A stretch of DNA of 64,000 nucleotides from Lutraria lutraria (GCA_964023205.1 OZ026850.1:6737270-6801269), one strand, 5' to 3'. Shown: positions 40,011-51,507, counted from the first letter of the stretch. Notes: generated by a model from the sequence alone, not told the origin. Numbers and translations are program-made.

Positions 40011-41708
40011 AGCTGACATGTCTCAAAGTGACAGGGTGCGCTTTTAGGATCAGTTTCCGTCCGGCGTTATGCGTCATCAAACTTTACCTTGTGAACACAT
40101 TAGGAGCCACATAGTAGCTTAATTTTAACTAACTGGGTCAGAATGTTAATACCAACCAAATCCCAGTCGAGTTCGATATTTGGCCATTTTAATTTAAAAA
40201 CTAGGTCACTAGAGCCAAATAAGGGAAAACCTTGTGAACACTTTATAAATCACTGTTTTGATTGGATCTTCAAGAAACTTTGTCAGAATGTTTATTTCAA
40301 TTATATGTAGGTCAAGTTTGATAATGGGTTATTTCCGTTGAAAAACTTGGACATTAGGTCAAATTGCTGGAAAACCCTGTGAACACTCTAGAAGTCATTT
40401 TTTGATTGGATGTTCATGAAATCTTGTCAGAATGTTTGTCTTTATAATATCTTGGACAAGTTCGAACTTGGGTCAAAAACTAGTAGAGCTGGGAGGTTTT
40501 ATGGGTTTATCAGTATATCGCGATATCAGCTAGACAATATAAATATCACAATATTTTTTCAGCATACTGATATATCGAGTTAAGCTTAAATAACTGAACT
40601 TTATGTTTATTATTGTAAAATAAGTTCATACATTGTGGTAAAGTGTTATTTATGTCTAAATGCTGATCAAACTTGTAATATTATTAACTGTGAACACATA
40701 CATATTTATATTTATACATGCATTAATAGTTTAAACAAATTATTTGAAATGTTAAAATACACTGTGATCTATTGTCTGTATTATTACCCAAGGCAATATA
40801 TAAATGTTAGTTGGTAATGTTTTTCTGTAGATTTACCATTTATATATATCGCGATACACCATGAAATATTGTGATGTATCGTGATACACTTTTAAAGACC
40901 GATACCCAGCTCTAAAAACTAGGTTGCTAGGTCAAATCTTATGAAAAACCATGTTAACATTAGATTTCACAGTTATAATTGGATCTCCACCAAACTTTGT
41001 CAAATTGTTTGTTTTAATGATATAACTGTCAAGTACAAATACGGATCATCTGGGGTCAATAACTAGGTCACCAGGTCAAATCTTAGGAAAACTTTGTTAA
41101 CACTATAGATGTCACAGTTTTGTTGGGATCATTACCTAACCTTGTCGAAATGTTTGCCTCGCTGATATGTGGGTCAAGGTTGAATATGGGTCAGCCGGGG
41201 TCAAAAACTGGGTCACCAGGTCAAATCTTAGGTAAAAATCTTGTAAAAGCTCTTAATTGCAAGCATTTATTTGGATCTTTGCCAATCATTTTCTGATTGT
41301 TTGTCTCAATGATATTAAGAACAAGTATAAATCTGGGTCATCTAGGGTAAAAAACTAGGCCTAGAGGTGAAATCTTAGGAAAACCTTATTGATACTGTAG
41401 ATGTCAAATTTTGATTGAATCTTCACCAAACCTTGTCAGAATGTTTGTCTTAATAATATATAAGACAAATTAGAACATTGGTCACATGGGGTCAAATACT
41501 AGGTCACAGGGTCAAATCTTAGGAAAACCATGCCTATGCTGTAGTTTTCATGGTTTTTGTCTGAATGTTTGTCTCATTTATATGTAGGACAAGTTCTAAC
41601 ATGGGTCATCTGGGGTCAAACACTAGGTCACCGGTTCAAACCAAAGTTTTAATGAATGAACAGTGATTGTCGTGTGAGCGAAATAGTGCCATCTTGGCCC
41701 TCTTGTTT
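40011..41708 (+). repeat. Family B Helitron-like element interrupted by a hAT-like MITE
   Basis: The 5' end GCTGACATGTCTCAAAGTGA is slightly degraded. Eight or so core units follow, and the 3' end is CGTGTGAGCGAAATAGTGCC then ATCTTGGCCCTCTTGTTT. A 431-bp element sits at 40483-40913. Confidence 0.85.
40483..40913. mobile_element. hAT-like MITE with 8-bp target-site duplication
   Basis: AAAAACTA flanks it at 40475-40482 and 40914-40921. The ends AGAGCTGGG and CCCAGCTCT are inverted. Inside are several ATATCGCGATA-type palindromes. A diverged relative lies at about 47.77-48.2 kb. Confidence 0.75.
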
Positions 41709-41984
41709 ATAAACAGTAAGTGCTTATGCTTCTTGAGGTAATTATCCATGAGTATAACCATCTATTGTACTTTATGTATCATTTTATTGTGGAACACTGA
41801 TATACTAGTGAACTGTTATTTTTGTACAAACTACTGAAAATAGTTTTTTTATCATCTTTCTGTGTTTTAATGTTAGGCAGGTTGTTTTTTCTGAACAAAA
41901 TATTTATTGTGTGACTTAACTGTCTCTTGATGAAATGTACTGCCTACATAAGTTTTTTTAAAGTATTTCTTGTGCATTTTTATA

Positions 41985-42075
41985 GTTTCTTGAGAAAATG
42001 TTCGGCCGGAAGAACATCCACATGTCAAAAGCTGTATTCTGAAGTATTCGCCAGCGGAACATTTCAGATCATGGA
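41985..42075. repeat. Inverted remnant of the palindrome array
   Basis: GTTCGGCCGGAAGAACATCC and TTCGCCAGCGGAACATTTCA are diverged copies of the array units at 30.2-31.3 kb, in inverted order, next to the right TIR. Confidence 0.75.
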
Positions 42076-42315
42076 TTTTTTATATCATTTGTCCTGTATA
42101 TTATGTTATATATGTTGCTTTCTTATGTATATTTAAATTAAAAAAACAGTTTATGAATTATAAACTTTGTACTAATTTATGTGTTTTTTTCTCTTTTTAT
42201 TCTAATTCCCAGTTAAACTATTGAAAAATGCATGCATATTTTCAGCAAAATTTGCTGAAAATCACCATTTTAAATGGGATTCAGTGGACAATCCCTTTTT
42301 AAAATGGACGGAGTT
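42048..42315 (-). repeat. Right terminal inverted repeat of the 12.4-kb unit
   Basis: Inverted copy of 29938-30206 with few differences, ending TTTTTAAAATGGACGGAGTT. Confidence 0.85.
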
Positions 42316-42354
42316 ACATATATTTTTATAGCAAAAAGATAATGGGACTTTAAA
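42316..42354. mobile_element. Family R MITE, displaced right end
   Basis: ACATATATTTTTATAGCAAA then AAGATAATGGGACTTTAA matches 15676-15713, the right end of the intact R copy. Confidence 0.75.
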
Positions 42355-42517
42355 AGCTTCCTAGCGGAAACGACAGGTCATTGAGCTATGATATTTGGTG
42401 TGAAGCCTCTACCAAATTTTTCAAATTCTGACACCGGGGCAAAAAAATCGACTGTCCCCGGGGTCAATTGGTCATTTTCTGATGAGCGATATAGGGCCAT
42501 CATTGCCCTCTTGTTTT
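42355..42517 (+). repeat. Family C/Helitron-like 3' fragment
   Basis: Ends TGATGAGCGATATAGGGCCA then TCATTGCCCTCTTGTTT, with one diverged core unit. Confidence 0.65.
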
Positions 42518-42594
42518 ATTATGATCTGTCTAATTTTACAGACCTTATTTTTCGCAGTTAATGTATAACAAAAACAACTATAACAAAACGTTAT

Positions 42595-43122
42595 AGTTAG
42601 ACGAATTACAAGAAGCGTTGGTTTAAGTTTTTTGTATGAAGTTGCTTTTATTCATTCCTCCATTATGGAGAGTATAACATATTTACAAGTTATAGATAAT
42701 ACACATATTTTGACAATCATGAGTATTTGACAAATGAATACATTCATGTATATAGTTCACATGTACATGATATTACCATACCATACACCAATGGAATAAA
42801 GTACACCCTAAATAATACCAAATCCACCATAGTCTGGTATGATACAACCGCATTAAACTTGCATCTAATGATGTTCCCGATATGATGCCACGTTAACATC
42901 ATAGAACGATGCCTACATTCAACAACAGAGCAGACGAACAGATTCAGTCAAACATAACAGGTAACCCGACGAATAGCCGGTCCAATGATTGACCTATCAA
43001 AAATGACCGCAATCACCATTAGCCAATCAAATGGCCAGGATTGACCAAACTAGTAATAGACAATACAGTAAGTACTCGCAAACAGCTATAATAAACAAAT
43101 ACTCGTAGGTATAATTCGTCTA
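42595..43122. repeat. TIR-bounded repeat, relative of 31.8-32.2 kb
   Basis: TAGACGAATTAC near 42598 and GTATAATTCGTCTAG near 43108 are inverted. The interior matches 31.8 kb (ACCCTAAATAATACCAAATC). The class was not resolved. Confidence 0.5.
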
Positions 43123-43217
43123 GAAAACATATCACTTTCGGATATGTGAAAGTTGTACAATTATGAAAAGTATTATCAGGTTCAAGTAAATCTACACCAA
43201 TGTTTTAGGAGGACATC

Positions 43218-43363
43218 GAACGTGAGGTAAAATAGTAATTTATTGTTCAGCATAAATTTTGACAGCACCTTACAGCTGTGACCAAACATTGAACGTGAGG
43301 TAAAATAGTATTTTATTGTTCAGCATAAATTTTGACAGCACCTTACAGCTGTGACCAAACAAA
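43218..43363. repeat. 73-bp tandem duplication
   Basis: GAACGTGAGGTAAAATAGTA through ACAGCTGTGACCAAACA occurs twice in tandem with one or two differences. Confidence 0.9.
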
Positions 43364-43699
43364 TGTTTTCACATGACAAAATTTAGAACTTGAACTGTAT
43401 TCTATATAATGGAACAGGTCAATTCCTTTATCTAATGAGATAACTTCACTAAAAATGTAGCATAACTATATGTCGAGTTTTCACAATTCAAAATACTGGT
43501 ATCAGCATAGCACAGCCAGAATAAAATAATTGACACAATTTTGAGAGAGAAAACGTTGAAAAAAAATCTACAAAACACAACAAAAAGAAAAATACGTTTG
43601 TAAAAAACAATGTGTTTATTTTAAGATACTTTACCAAAGTTTGGCTCACAACGTTTTTACAGCAAAGTTGTGACAAACAAAAAATTAATGCCACCCAAC

Positions 43700-44870
43700 A
43701 CGCGGTTACGGAGGAAAATGATAAGTGACATACCTAAACATATAACCAAAAATGTACTGTGCACACTGTAGGCTTTATAATGCAGCGTTTTGATTATTAC
43801 AGATATAAAATGATACACCAGTGCTAGTTTTGCTCACTAAGTTGCAAATGATGGAGCCGGTGATGATTTGTTTAAAATACGTATTTGGAAGAACAAAATT
43901 AAGTTGTGATTTTACGAAGTAGACACCACCAAAAGAACTAGAATGCAGCATGCACATACGTTAAAATACCTATGTATAAATAATGCGACACACACTTTTA
44001 CAAATTCTCCTCTATGTTTGAGTATCAATGAAAAGATAAATGCCACCATTTAGTTACGGAGGAAATACTTATAGTGTCATCTTCACTATTTTATCCCGAC
44101 TCGTCGTATATGCATCATCAATAGACAGATTTGGTATTTTTTCATATTAATAACTATGCTCAAAAAGTATTTGTAAAATCTAAGGAATAGATGTTTTACA
44201 CAAAGCACATCTGAGACCAGACTTTTGAAAATGTATTAGCTTAGCGATTTGGTAATAACCACGGTAAAATATTATTGTCATATGGAATATATACTAGCTA
44301 CTTACATAATCAGTGATTATGAAATGTGATATTTGAAAACTTCTGGCGTATTATTTTGTTGCTTTTGTGTTCCACAAATGGCATGCCCAGATGTTCATAA
44401 GAACTGTATTTGTCATTATTGGACGCGGTCACACAACATTTATTAAGTACAACATGCAGTCGAGGGGGACGATTGATGTACTGAAATCAGTTACGGAGGA
44501 AATAGTTACGGAAGAAAGAATTCTGTAGTTTTGAAGGTTTCACTGAGAGACTGTTGCATGGAATACTATTGCAATACATTTTTTGTGAAGAAGCTGTTCT
44601 ATTACAAAAGTCTATCACCCGATATGATGCATACCTCGGCATTTACAGCGAGAAAACCTGGTTACGGAGGAAAGCTTATAAAATCGGACAAAATTAAATC
44701 CAAGTTGTAGACAAAATTAGTAAATATGCCCCAGTTTATGCCGATTCATCATTCTTTTTCTGTTTATATGATTATTTGGTTAGGTTTTGGTGTGCATTAA
44801 TTGCATCCTTTGTGCATCAATGTGTACAATGAATAGGTTTATAAAATGGTTACGGGAAGAAACCATTTCT
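43700..44870 (+). other. Cluster of six TTACGGAGGAAA-type motifs
   Basis: GGTTACGGAGGAAAA (43.71 kb), AGTTACGGAGGAAATA (44.05), AGTTACGGAGGAAATAG and TTACGGAAGAAAG (44.49), GGTTACGGAGGAAAG (44.66) and TTACGGGAAGAAA (44.85) share orientation. Some are preceded by ATGCCACC. This could be a decayed tandem repeat or a binding-site cluster. Confidence 0.6.
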
Positions 44871-45280
44871 TAGCGTCAGGAAACATGAACATTTGTTTTC
44901 AAGAATTTTGCGGGAAAAGGTCGAAATACCTAGATGATTCAATCATTAGTAGTCAAATACATGTATGTTAAAAACAAAAACATATTGTAAAAGATACGTA
45001 ACTAATGTATCGAAATTGAATGTGCAAATTAGTTAACTTACGTAGCGACATGCAAAAACACCCTACCCTATCGAGCTATGATGCATCAGAATTTTTTTTG
45101 TGACACTATAAGACCATGAAATCCACCTTAATTTCTCACAAATGAGTTATGCATCAAGGCAAAATAAACATCTAAATATGCCTTAAAGATTCGCCGAAGT
45201 TTTGGATGACTGAAGTCAGGCTACAGTTTTTTTTTCAAAATTGTATCAATTATTTGATTCTGGCTAAGCAGTGGTCCTTA
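44871..45280. other. Intergenic, nothing recognised
   Basis: AT-rich, with no supported gene or repeat. Confidence 0.4.
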
Positions 45281-45284
45281 TTAA

Positions 45285-45885
45285 AACCTCCGCCGGTTTG
45301 TTTTTGCCGCGCCGGTCTTTGGCAAATACAGCCCCCACTTTTACGCGCTTTTGAGAAACAAAAACATTATTAAATTGTAGCATTTAGTTACTTATTAAAA
45401 AATTGAAAGTCCCATGTTTCTATCTTCACTAGTTTTCTTGAAAAATGCAAAGAAAAACTGTCTTTGCCATGGCAAACGGCGTTTTGCCATGGCAAATCGG
45501 TATTTTGCCATGGCAAAATGCCTTGCCATGGCCGCCATGGCCTTGCCATGGCAAAAAAATCAACACTTTTGCCATGGCAAAATTGCCATGGCAATTTTTT
45601 TTTTAATATCTAAAGAAATACTATGTAAGGGTGTGTAGGTATCATAAATATTGCCATGGCAAAAGTTTACAAAATTATTAATTTAGTTAAATTACCATTA
45701 CAGAAGTAAATTTCTGTAATAGATAAGTTATTTAGGTGCGAATCGGCTTAGACCAGGTCTTGCATTTATGAAGTATCTTAATTATTTGTTTATACTCATT
45801 CAAAATTTACTAAGATTGGAAAAAATCTTATCATAAGATGAGTGATATTTAAGAATGTATATGTTAATAAATATTCTAGCAAAGA
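45285..45885 (+). mobile_element. GCCATGGC-palindrome element, copy 1
   Basis: Starts near AACCTCCGCCGGTTTGTTTT. Nine CCATGG palindromes, most as TTGCCATGGCAA, lie at 45465-45662. It continues to GACCAGGTCTTGCATTTATG and AATCTTATCATAAGATGAG. Copy 2 is inverted at 59.9-60.57 kb. Confidence 0.8.
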
Positions 45886-46090
45886 AAATTCTTAATTTGA
45901 AACAAATGTTTTAAGATGTCATTACTATGGAATTCCAGCTAGGGGTTTTATTTCTGTAAAAATAAAACCGAAATGATATCTATCACATGCAAACCCACAA
46001 TCTAACTTCATACAATTGTTCCTAATTTTGTATTTCTAGACAATGAGTTATTTACTATAGGCACATTTCAGTACTCTCACCACATTTTTA

Positions 46091-46990
46091 AACAAGAGGG
46101 CCATGATGGCCCCTTATCGCTTTCCAGAAAAAAGACCCGAGAGAAAATAATCATGAGCCTATGTAAAAACAAGTCACCTGGGGACGAGGCCAATTTTTAC
46201 CCCAGGGCCAAAATATCTAAGCTTTGGACCTTTGGGTTTCTGACAAGACGTTTTTTTGTAATTTCTATGTTTAAGCATATATAAGATAGAGTAAACCTGG
46301 CTGGGGCCAATTTGACCCACGGTCCATAATTTGAACACCCATGGCAGAGGACCACTAGAAAATGCTACTTACAAAATAGCTAAGCTCTAGGCCATGTGGT
46401 TTTGGACAAAATATTTTTTTTAAATTTTCCTAGTTAAGCCTATATAAAATAGGTTAAACCCCGGGTTGAGCTAACTTTGACCCATGGGGTATAATTTGAA
46501 CAAACTTGGTACAGGACCACTAGACTAGGTCTATATGCCTTGAGGTTTTGGACAAGAAGATTAAACAAATTCACATATATAAGCGGCTTTAGCCTATGTA
46601 AATCAAGAGACCCGCGTGGGCAGGGCCAATTTCAACCCCAGGGCCATAATTTGAACAAACATGGTAGAGGTCCACTAGAAAATATTACATCTGAAATATC
46701 TAAGCTCCAAGCCCCGAGGTTTCAGAAAGAAGATTTTTTAAATTTTCCTATATAAAATAGAGTAAACCCTGGGGTATTAATTTGAACAAACTTGGTAGAA
46801 GTCCACGGGACAATACTACACTCAAAATAACTAAGCTCTAGGCCTTGTAGTTTTGGACATGAAGATTTAAGTCTATATATAAGTCTACATAAATCAAGAG
46901 AACACGGGGCGGGCCAATTTTTACCATGGGGCGATAATTTTAACAAACTTGGTAGAGGTCTGCTAGACAATGCTTATACACAAAATATCT
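46091..46990 (-). repeat. Family C element, inverted
   Basis: Read on the minus strand it ends with TCATGGCCCTCTTGTTT and has about five diverged C core units. Confidence 0.75.
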
Positions 46991-47540
46991 AAGCTTAGCC
47001 TTGGAACTACATGTATGTACCTGGGTCTTGTGCTCTGCATATCACCTCATGGAATTTAACAGTTGACCCTGTTATTTTCAAATATGTCAATGCATAACGG
47101 AAATACAGCCTGGACAAGGTCTATGACATTCTTTTTCATGCTTGACCTCCAAGTGTGACCTTGACCATGGAGCTACAGACCTGGGTCTTGATCACTGCGC
47201 ACTATCTTATGGTATTTATCAATTGTAGTTCTAGTTGGAGTTCTAATGTAAGTGCTTACATATAAAATAGAGAAACACTACATGTACTATAAAAGGAGAC
47301 CTAAGAAGTGTGTGCCTGATAGAGCAGTATGGGTTGACATTCCATGTACAGTACTTCCATAAAAAGAGCATCCTGTCAAAACCATGGCGCCTCGGATTCA
47401 CACAAATGATTTATTTGGACATGCAAAACTGATTAATGTATCTTAATTCCTATTGATTTATGTATGATATGTTATATATTTATAACACTTTTTAACAGTT
47501 CTGTCTTTTATGAATATGAACCACTTAAGTTGTTGGACTT
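46991..47540. other. Intergenic, diverged repeat-like DNA
   Basis: Phrases such as GACCTTGACCATGGAGCTAC suggest an old Helitron-like core, with no intact end. Confidence 0.35.
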
Positions 47541-47541
47541 A

Positions 47542-47563
47542 CCCCCCCCCCCCCCCCCCCCCC
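47542..47563 (+). repeat. Poly(C) tract
   Basis: An uninterrupted run of 22 C; its length may be unreliable in an assembly. Confidence 0.9.
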
Positions 47564-47769
47564 TTCACTTGGACACATTCAGTCATTCACCGTACCGCTC
47601 ACGGGTGACTCAAATTTGTATTTGCAACATGCCTTAAAAAAATCCTGGCTAGAACCCTGTGTACTAAGTTATTTTCACATTATATGTCTAATAATTAGGG
47701 ACAAGGAAAATGCAGATGGACTAACTAACTGTTTCTTTTTAGCAGCAAAAGCACATTTAGGCATACTAA

Positions 47770-48200
47770 GAGTTAGTGCTGGGTATTGCACCTTAAAAAC
47801 ATATTGTGATATATCACAATAGTGCATGCTGTATCAGGATATGTATCGCAGTAAATATTGCAAGTTGTCATTAAATAAAGAATAATGAATAAGCATTCAC
47901 ATAAAGCCTTGGGTAATAATGCAGTTTATTGGTGATAGTGTTGTCCGGAACCACACTTTGAAAGAATTTGTTCTTATTTAGCAGTGTCTAAACAATTAAT
48001 ACATGTATTATAATGTATATGTGCAAAGTTGATAATACAAGTTTGACCAGTTTTTAGACATGAATTATATTTGGACTTATTTAAAGTCCAGTTATTTAAG
48101 CTAAATCCAATATATTGGTATGATGAAAAAAGATTGTGTTATTGATATTCTCTAGCTGATATCACAATAATGATAAACCGATAAAAGCTACCAACTCTAT
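47770..48200. repeat. Diverged relative of the hAT-like MITE at 40.48 kb
   Basis: GTGCTGGGTATTGCACC and the interior ATATTGTGATATATCACAAT resemble the ends and ATATCGCGATA-type interior of that MITE. Confidence 0.45.
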
Positions 48201-48684
48201 TCAGCGTTTTGATATTCGCAAATGACCAAAAAAATTTTAATTATTTATCAATAGTAAATTATCCTATATTTACATAATGATTTTGAGATTTTCCAGACAT
48301 TCAGCACAAAAACAGTATTCTATTTATATGTATACACATTTAAATAAGACAGCAAAAGGTTTATTGTTTGTAACTTTTTTAGCAACATTCAGGTGCATTT
48401 AGACATAGTGGGATTCCCCGGAATATTCATACACATGTACAAATTATCTATGAATACTCACTCAGAATAGAACATTAACATAATGAAATTTCTCAATATT
48501 CAATACAAAATATTCAGCAGTATTCATGCATGTAGATAAACTTTTGAATAGCATAAGTTTATTTGTTGGTTACTTTTTAATAGCAAAACATAATGGTGTA
48601 CTTAGGCATAGATGAAATATGATAACTTATAGATATACATGTATAATAACTACATCTTCACCTATATTTATACAACAGTTGTAA

Positions 48685-48765
48685 ACTGAAATGCATCTGC
48701 TTGCAAGTCGGATGCCCTACCAACTGAGCTCATCGGGCTGGTGAATATCTTAGCCAATTTATGAA
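48685..48765 (-). repeat. tRNA-derived SINE head
   Basis: The minus strand carries GCCCGATGAGCTCAGTTGGT and AGGGCATCCGACTTGCAAGC, the same family as at 36.2 kb. Confidence 0.6.
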
Positions 48766-48884
48766 TATTATATGAATATAATATGAATATAATATACGAC
48801 AAAAAATTGATGCTACAATCCTCCTTCCTTTTTATTCTAAGTAACTCACTGCGACAACAACAGACTCAACTAACCCAGCCTTTA

Positions 48885-49010
48885 CTTCACCCTAGCTCTA
48901 TGATAAAGTACCCGGTGTGGGGGCTCAAAACTGTGACCCCCTGCTTGCAAGTCAGATGCTCTACAGCCTACTGAGCTATTCGGGCTGGTAAATATCCCAG
49001 TTGATCGATA
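48885..49010 (-). repeat. tRNA-derived SINE head
   Basis: The minus strand carries GCCCGAATAGCTCAGTAGGC, AGAGCATCTGACTTGCAAGC and a TTTTGAGCCCCC B-box region. It lies 200 bp from another copy in the same orientation. Confidence 0.6.
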
Positions 49011-50840
49011 ATTAATATACCAGACTGCTACAATGTAAAATTAAGTAAGTTATCATGCCCAACAGCTTTTAACTGAGGATTTTGAGTGCACAAAGATACT
49101 TTGTTCTTTGTTGTACTGCAGCAGACAGGCCAAATTGAGGAAGTGTCTTATTGCCACAAATAAGTTCAGACTAAATAGTTATCAGATAGGCCCTCCTGGA
49201 CACATTCAAATAACAAAGCCTATCTAACAATTCTCCAATCAATTTTAAATTATGCTGAGAGAAGGTGCAAATATAAAATAAATTGTAATCACCTGATAGC
49301 AGGGGAGACCCTTGCTTTATTATTCTGCATATGTCTGTAGTAATTAATTCTAATCGTTTGCAGCATTGAGCGAAGCACAAAATCATAAAGCATATGTTGA
49401 CCGATTAGTATACTGACCAATCATACACGATAAGCTTGTGTGCTCGCCATTCATTAATCCAAGTCTGTAACAGTAAGTTTTTATTCTCTCAAGTTCCTAG
49501 CACTTTCACGGCCTAATCCGTTAGCTTTATTAATTATCCTTGCTGTATGAATATTCCTCTATTATTCATTGATCTTTACACGGAAGGTTGCACACTTGAT
49601 TATGTTTGTTTAGCTTAAAATTACTGTTAATATGTAGACCTCTAAACAGTGACAGTTCCAGAAGAAGCCATTTTGGGTATCACGTGCCTTACGTCGCTAG
49701 GAAACGAGCGAAGGTTTTGCATCCTAAGTATTTCAATGAACAGAAAGATACGTGTACTAACACCCGACAAGAACTGTCAGGTTTACTTTAATCCTACGTT
49801 AACGAATATTTAGATGCATTAATTACCTAGGCCTACTGATTTTTTCAATGTTCCTGGATTTAACCAGTCCAAATGCGAGGTATATGATTTATTGACCAGG
49901 CAGTCTGGACAGTGCAGTACTGGGTAATAAAGCAGACCGGGTCGTAGCTTCTGCTTATATTATCAGTTGGCATATAAAATCAGCAGGATGTTAATTAGTC
50001 ATAAAGTTATCATCAGTACCAATCAATGGATTTCTACTGCAACATCTAACATGCACACATGATAAGACAGATAAGGCAAATAAACCATTCAGAGATTCGA
50101 CCTCCCGTAGCCCTACTACGACCTCCCGCAGCTTTTGGAGTCACTTACATCTAGGAGCTACATATATAGCTACCCAGTACTGCTGTTCATGACTGTCGCA
50201 AATTTATAAGCCTTGTGCTGCTATGTTGGGTATATCTAGATGTGTTTTTTACTAAGTGCTACTTTTTACTGAATTATTTAAAGTATTGATACCGTGCATA
50301 CAGTAACGTCAAAAAATCTAGCCAATAATTAAATTAGTTTTTATTACTAAAAATTATGAGAATTTTACCGCAAACTTGTTGTATGATTGTGCATGTATTA
50401 ACTGTAGAAATCTGTCCCGATTCTGCAGTATAGTTTTATTTTAATTTTCTAATGATATACTTTTTAATATATATATATAATAGGTGTTAAGTAAGCTATA
50501 AACAGTATGTTTGTTTCGAAACGAATACTTATATTTATTTATTTGTATGATCATCTGTAACATTAGCTGTGTACAACTTGGTATGTACCAATTTATTATG
50601 TATACTACCTACCGCGTGTCCGATTAAACTATATTTGATAACATTTAGCATTAAAATAATTGCGATAATTACAGTTTGCATCCAATATTAAATATATATA
50701 GTAGGTATTTGTTGCCAGAAATTACGAAATTGACTCTTAGATTAGAATCTACCCCTGTATTGTGTTTTTAAACAACGTGCTATAGATGTATTTTTTCATT
50801 CTTGGTATAATAGTATTTCGACAAGTATATAATATATATA
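49011..50840. other. Intergenic, one repeated segment only
   Basis: No gene is supported. GAGATTCGACCTCCCG...AGGAGCTAC at 50.09-50.17 kb recurs as GAGATAAGACCTCCTGTGGT at 54.77 kb and GAGATTAGACCTCATGTGGA at 56.95 kb, so a low-copy dispersed repeat is present. Confidence 0.45.
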
Positions 50841-50845
50841 TATAA

Positions 50846-51004
50846 TGAAAAATAACTAACATTCCATAGGTATTATTATATATTTCAAATGCCGACCGGT
50901 TTCGTTACTGACTCAGGGTGTTTAATGCCCTGATGAGTCAGTGACGAAACCGGTCGGCATTTGAAATATATAATAATACCTATGGAATGTTAGTTATTTT
51001 TCAT
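50846..51004. repeat. Near-perfect ~159-bp hairpin
   Basis: The left arm begins TGAAAAATAACTAACATTCC and includes AAATGCCGACCGGTTTCGTT. The right arm is its inverted copy (ACGAAACCGGTCGGCATTT). Arms are about 70 bp, with a small asymmetry at the apex (GACTCAGGG / CCCTGATGAGTC). Confidence 0.92.
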
Positions 51005-51506
51005 TTTTAATTTGCTTGACTCGGATATATTTTTTAACATTTTATATATATATCTTTATTTCCTCCAAACACGGGGAGTATATACTATAATACATTGTAC
51101 AATGTACATATTACCGTTAATATACAATAATATAATAAATCACAATCAATGAATATTCGCCTTACAACATAAGCAGGATGTATTCACATAGTTCAATGCT
51201 CTAGCATTTATCATATGTCTGATATGTAGTTCAAATGACATCGAAGATGATTACCACTTTGCTATATATAAATATTCGTAAGCACTTTTTAAAACCATAC
51301 TATTATGTTTGCCCAAGTGTCTTCAAATTCACTCAACTCATGCTATCTACTGAAAAATTAGACATAATTAATCTAGCAAAATTCACATATCATGCATTTC
51401 TTTACTTAAACAGTCAGTCGTTGTCGATACTTAATATTTCTAGGTGGACATGATGTAACCATTATTTTTGGTAAAAATCATTACCCAGATTCTAATCTAT
51501 ATGATG

Positions 51507-51507
<1 letters not shown>

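Larger units (their letters stand above)
29938..42315. mobile_element. 12.4-kb unit bounded by ~270-bp inverted repeats, carrying a gene
   Basis: The left end starts AACTCCGTCCATTTTAAAAA and continues GGGATTGTCCACTGAATCCC. The right end is its inverted copy (...GGGATTCAGTGGACAATCCC, TTTTTAAAATGGACGGAGTT). The match runs for about 270 bp into the GGCGGAACA palindromes on both sides. Flanking DNA is the left and right part of one family R MITE, so the unit was added as one insertion or grew inside an inserted element. A possible 2-bp AC duplication is the most I see at the target. Inside are the palindrome array, older Helitron-like copies and the coiled-coil/Tudor-like gene. No recognised transposase was found. 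Confidence 0.7.

Noticed and set aside
45388..45638. Open frames with MANRYFAMAKCLAMAAMALP, also found near 60.3 kb
   Set aside because: They come from the CCATGG palindrome arrays. Conservation between the two copies is at the DNA level and both strands are open.
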